From Rhinopomastus cyanomelas (taxonomy: Eukaryota > Chordata > Aves > Bucerotiformes > Rhinopomastidae), in the NCBI GenBank assembly GCA_013400115.1, contig VXBP01000239.1, forward strand, positions 124,001 to 188,000: 64,000 nucleotides of DNA, in the 5' to 3' direction. Below are positions 61,878-64,000 of the stretch, piece by piece. Position 1 is the first letter of the stretch, and the number at the start of each line of letters is the position of its first letter. A program made the position numbers and the translations under genes. The notes under the pieces were generated by a model. That model was not told where the DNA came from. It saw only the letters and a program-made list of their open reading frames with translations, and did not search any database.

Positions 61878-64000
61878 CTGAAATAAAAGAAAGTTCACAT
61901 GACTCTTGGTTCGTGTGGGCACAACATCATTTCTGTATAAGTTCTTACAGGCTACCATTTCACAGAATCACAGAATTTCCAGTAACAACATGGAGTAACA
62001 AGTAAATAAGAAATCTGAAAGCGAGCAAACTCAAGTCAACATCACACATGGATCCTATCGCTTTATTCTTCTAAGATCTTATTTGTCAGGCACAGTAAAA
62101 CTCACAAAAGGACTAATTTCCATTTTAACCCTTCGAAAGAAAATTAGCTGTATAGCTTCAAAAGACAAGGACTTAACAGAAAGGTCATTTTCTCTTCAGC
62201 AGAAGTAGCCTGTACTGTACTACTGAAGCACCAGTGACATTTTTGGGTTGTCTATAAGACTGTTCTGCTGTTGGCTGAAACACCCCTAATAAAAAGCTTT
62301 TCCTCCTTTACTTGTGTGAAAGGCACTCAAGAGTTTGCTTACTTAGGAGAGTTAATTCCCATTTTCTCAAGACTCTACGAAACGCACTCTGAGCGACAGG
62401 GAGCGGGTGGCAGGGAAAAAGACAAGACAAAAATCAGATTGATTATTAGGTATCTAATTAGTATTAAAATTACAGTTCTTCCACTTCTCAGCCTAACTCT
62501 AAATAGGGAGGTTATCAATTGAAAGCTTGAAAAGCAGACGTTGAACATATATTTTCAGACTTTATATTTTTTTAGTTTCATTCTGAAGGCTCTAACTTCT
62601 GTTTTTCTTATCAGAGAAACGTGTGGCATTTAACTAAAAGTAACGGGGCCACCAAATGAACATCACCTGGAGCTTCTGAAAACATGGCAGCTCATCTAGA
62701 AGGAGGAAGGCCCTACTCTACTCTACAGATCAGATAAATACCCAATAAAACACTGCTCAAAAGGGACTAAAAGGCAGGCACCTAACAGGCCTTGATATTA
62801 TTAAATAAAATTCCTACCCACATCATTAGAGCTTTCTCCAGCCAGGCCATTAAACCCCTGTATTTTAGACCCGTAACAAATCTGTGCAAGGGCAAAAACA
62901 TCACTGGGAGAGGCCATAAGAGCAGTTGCTGCTGCAGACAGTGTCAGAACAGTCTGATGCAAAGTGCTCAAATGATATTTTACCTCATGTATTTCATTTA
63001 AAAGATGCATTTTCAGAAGATCCGGGAGTTATATCTGAATGAATAGTTCTGAATTATTTCATCTAACGTAAACATTTGCTCCAGTCAACACCTTTTCAGA
63101 GATCACACCCACAAGCCAGAGTTTCCAGTACACAGCCTAGAACTGATTTGAAAACCAAACAAGTGTTTGCTCATTTGAGCAGCCCCGCAGAAAGCACATG
63201 CTGTTCGTTTACAAGCACGTTATAAGAATCTGAAAGTTTTCATGATAAACAACATCAAAACAGAAAAACAATCTGATTAGCATCCACCTAAGACACTAGA
63301 ATTAACCTATATTTGGTGCTACTTGAGATTGTGGATGCTATAAAATTATAGTACTGTGCACACTCCCTCATAACTGAATTAACAGACTGGAAATAAGCTC
63401 TTTGTATGCCAAGTCTCACCTAGAAATTAAGTTTATTTGAACAGAAGTGAAAAAAAGCAAACCAGGGGGAAGAAAAAATTCAATGTATTCATCTGTTTAA
63501 GGGTGGAGGGATGAGACAACATTGTGGTTTGCTTTGGTTTTAGCTAAAAAGATTGCTAAACCGTTCAAACATCACACATATTCTTTACTAACAGTTGTGG
63601 GAACATCTGCCTCCACCAGAAGCCATCTCACAGAAACACAGAATCATTTAGGTTGGAAAAGGCCTTCAGGATCATCAAGTCCAAACATTAATCCAGCTGT
63701 CCCAAGCCCACCCTGCCCCTAAGCTCCAGATCTGCAAGACTTTTAAACACATCCAGGGATTCAACCCCAAACCTGGGCAGCCTGTTCCAAGGCCTGATGG
63801 CTCTTTCAATGAAGAAGTTTAACCTATATGTCCAACCTAAACTTCCCCTGAGGTAACTTGAGGCCATTTCTTCTTGTCCTATCACTTGTTACTTGTGAGA
63901 AGAGACCTACACCCACCTCTCTACAACCCTTGTCAGGTAATTCTAGACAGTACTAAGGCATCTGCTCAGCCTTCTTTTCTCCAGACTAACAAGCCCCAGC
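61878..64000 (-). other. USP6NL intron upstream of exon A (partial)
   Basis: Runs off the right edge. It holds only a CR1 copy at 63628-64000. The expected upstream coding exon is not present. Confidence 0.75.
63628..64000 (-). mobile_element. Old CR1 3' segment, running off the window
   Basis: CACAGAAACACAGAATCATT, the CAGCCTGTTCCAAGGCCTGA block, and minus frame (63885-63688) PWNRLPRFGVES. Antisense CR1, sense relative to USP6NL. Confidence 0.92.

Noticed and set aside
61878..64000. Upstream USP6NL exon encoding the segment before PEELPVHD
   Set aside because: I searched the minus strand for the conserved upstream sequence and did not see it, so it must lie beyond 64000.
1..64000. CRISPR arrays, bacterial operons, tRNA or rRNA genes
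   Set aside because: No regularly spaced direct repeats, no compact gene packing and no RNA-gene signatures. The sequence is spliced vertebrate DNA.

Overview
The window is vertebrate nuclear DNA, almost certainly from a bird. It carries one spliced gene with canonical GT-AG introns, and its interspersed repeats are dominated by CR1 LINE 3' ends plus two avian-type retroviral LTRs. The repeat flavour suggests a non-galliform bird, but that is an inference. I see no bacterial or viral genome, CRISPR array, tRNA or rRNA.

Gene: the minus strand from about 17.2 kb to beyond the right edge is USP6NL (RN-tre), a TBC-domain Rab GTPase-activating protein. I placed eleven consecutive coding exons between 61877 and 19460 from their protein similarity and splice sites. 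All ten internal junctions keep the reading frame and together encode about 784 residues. The N-terminal coding exon(s), 5'UTR and promoter lie to the right of the window. The catalytic TBC module is complete, including the arginine finger (IxxDxxR) and the glutamine finger (YxQ). The large last exon encodes the disordered C-terminal tail, which has a PxxDY Eps8-SH3-type motif, followed by a roughly 2.2 kb 3'UTR.

Layout: 1-17.2 kb is the 3' intergenic flank. It is rich in CR1 fragments and has no recognisable gene. It contains a 1,398-bp tandem duplication whose two copies meet at a single N (5169), most probably an assembly artefact. 17.2-20.9 kb is the 3'UTR and last coding exon. 20.9-64 kb is introns with small exons, CR1 copies, LTRs at about 28.8-29.8 and 34.0-34.6 kb, and a perfect 179-bp tandem duplication at 53.5-53.8 kb.

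I did not find a clearly novel biological system. The observations most worth a second look are the N-joined duplication, a chimeric CR1-CR1 junction that recurs at two loci, the 179-bp duplication, paired perfect hairpins near 12.8 kb, and 3'UTR details (two Pumilio-type sites and no canonical AATAAA).
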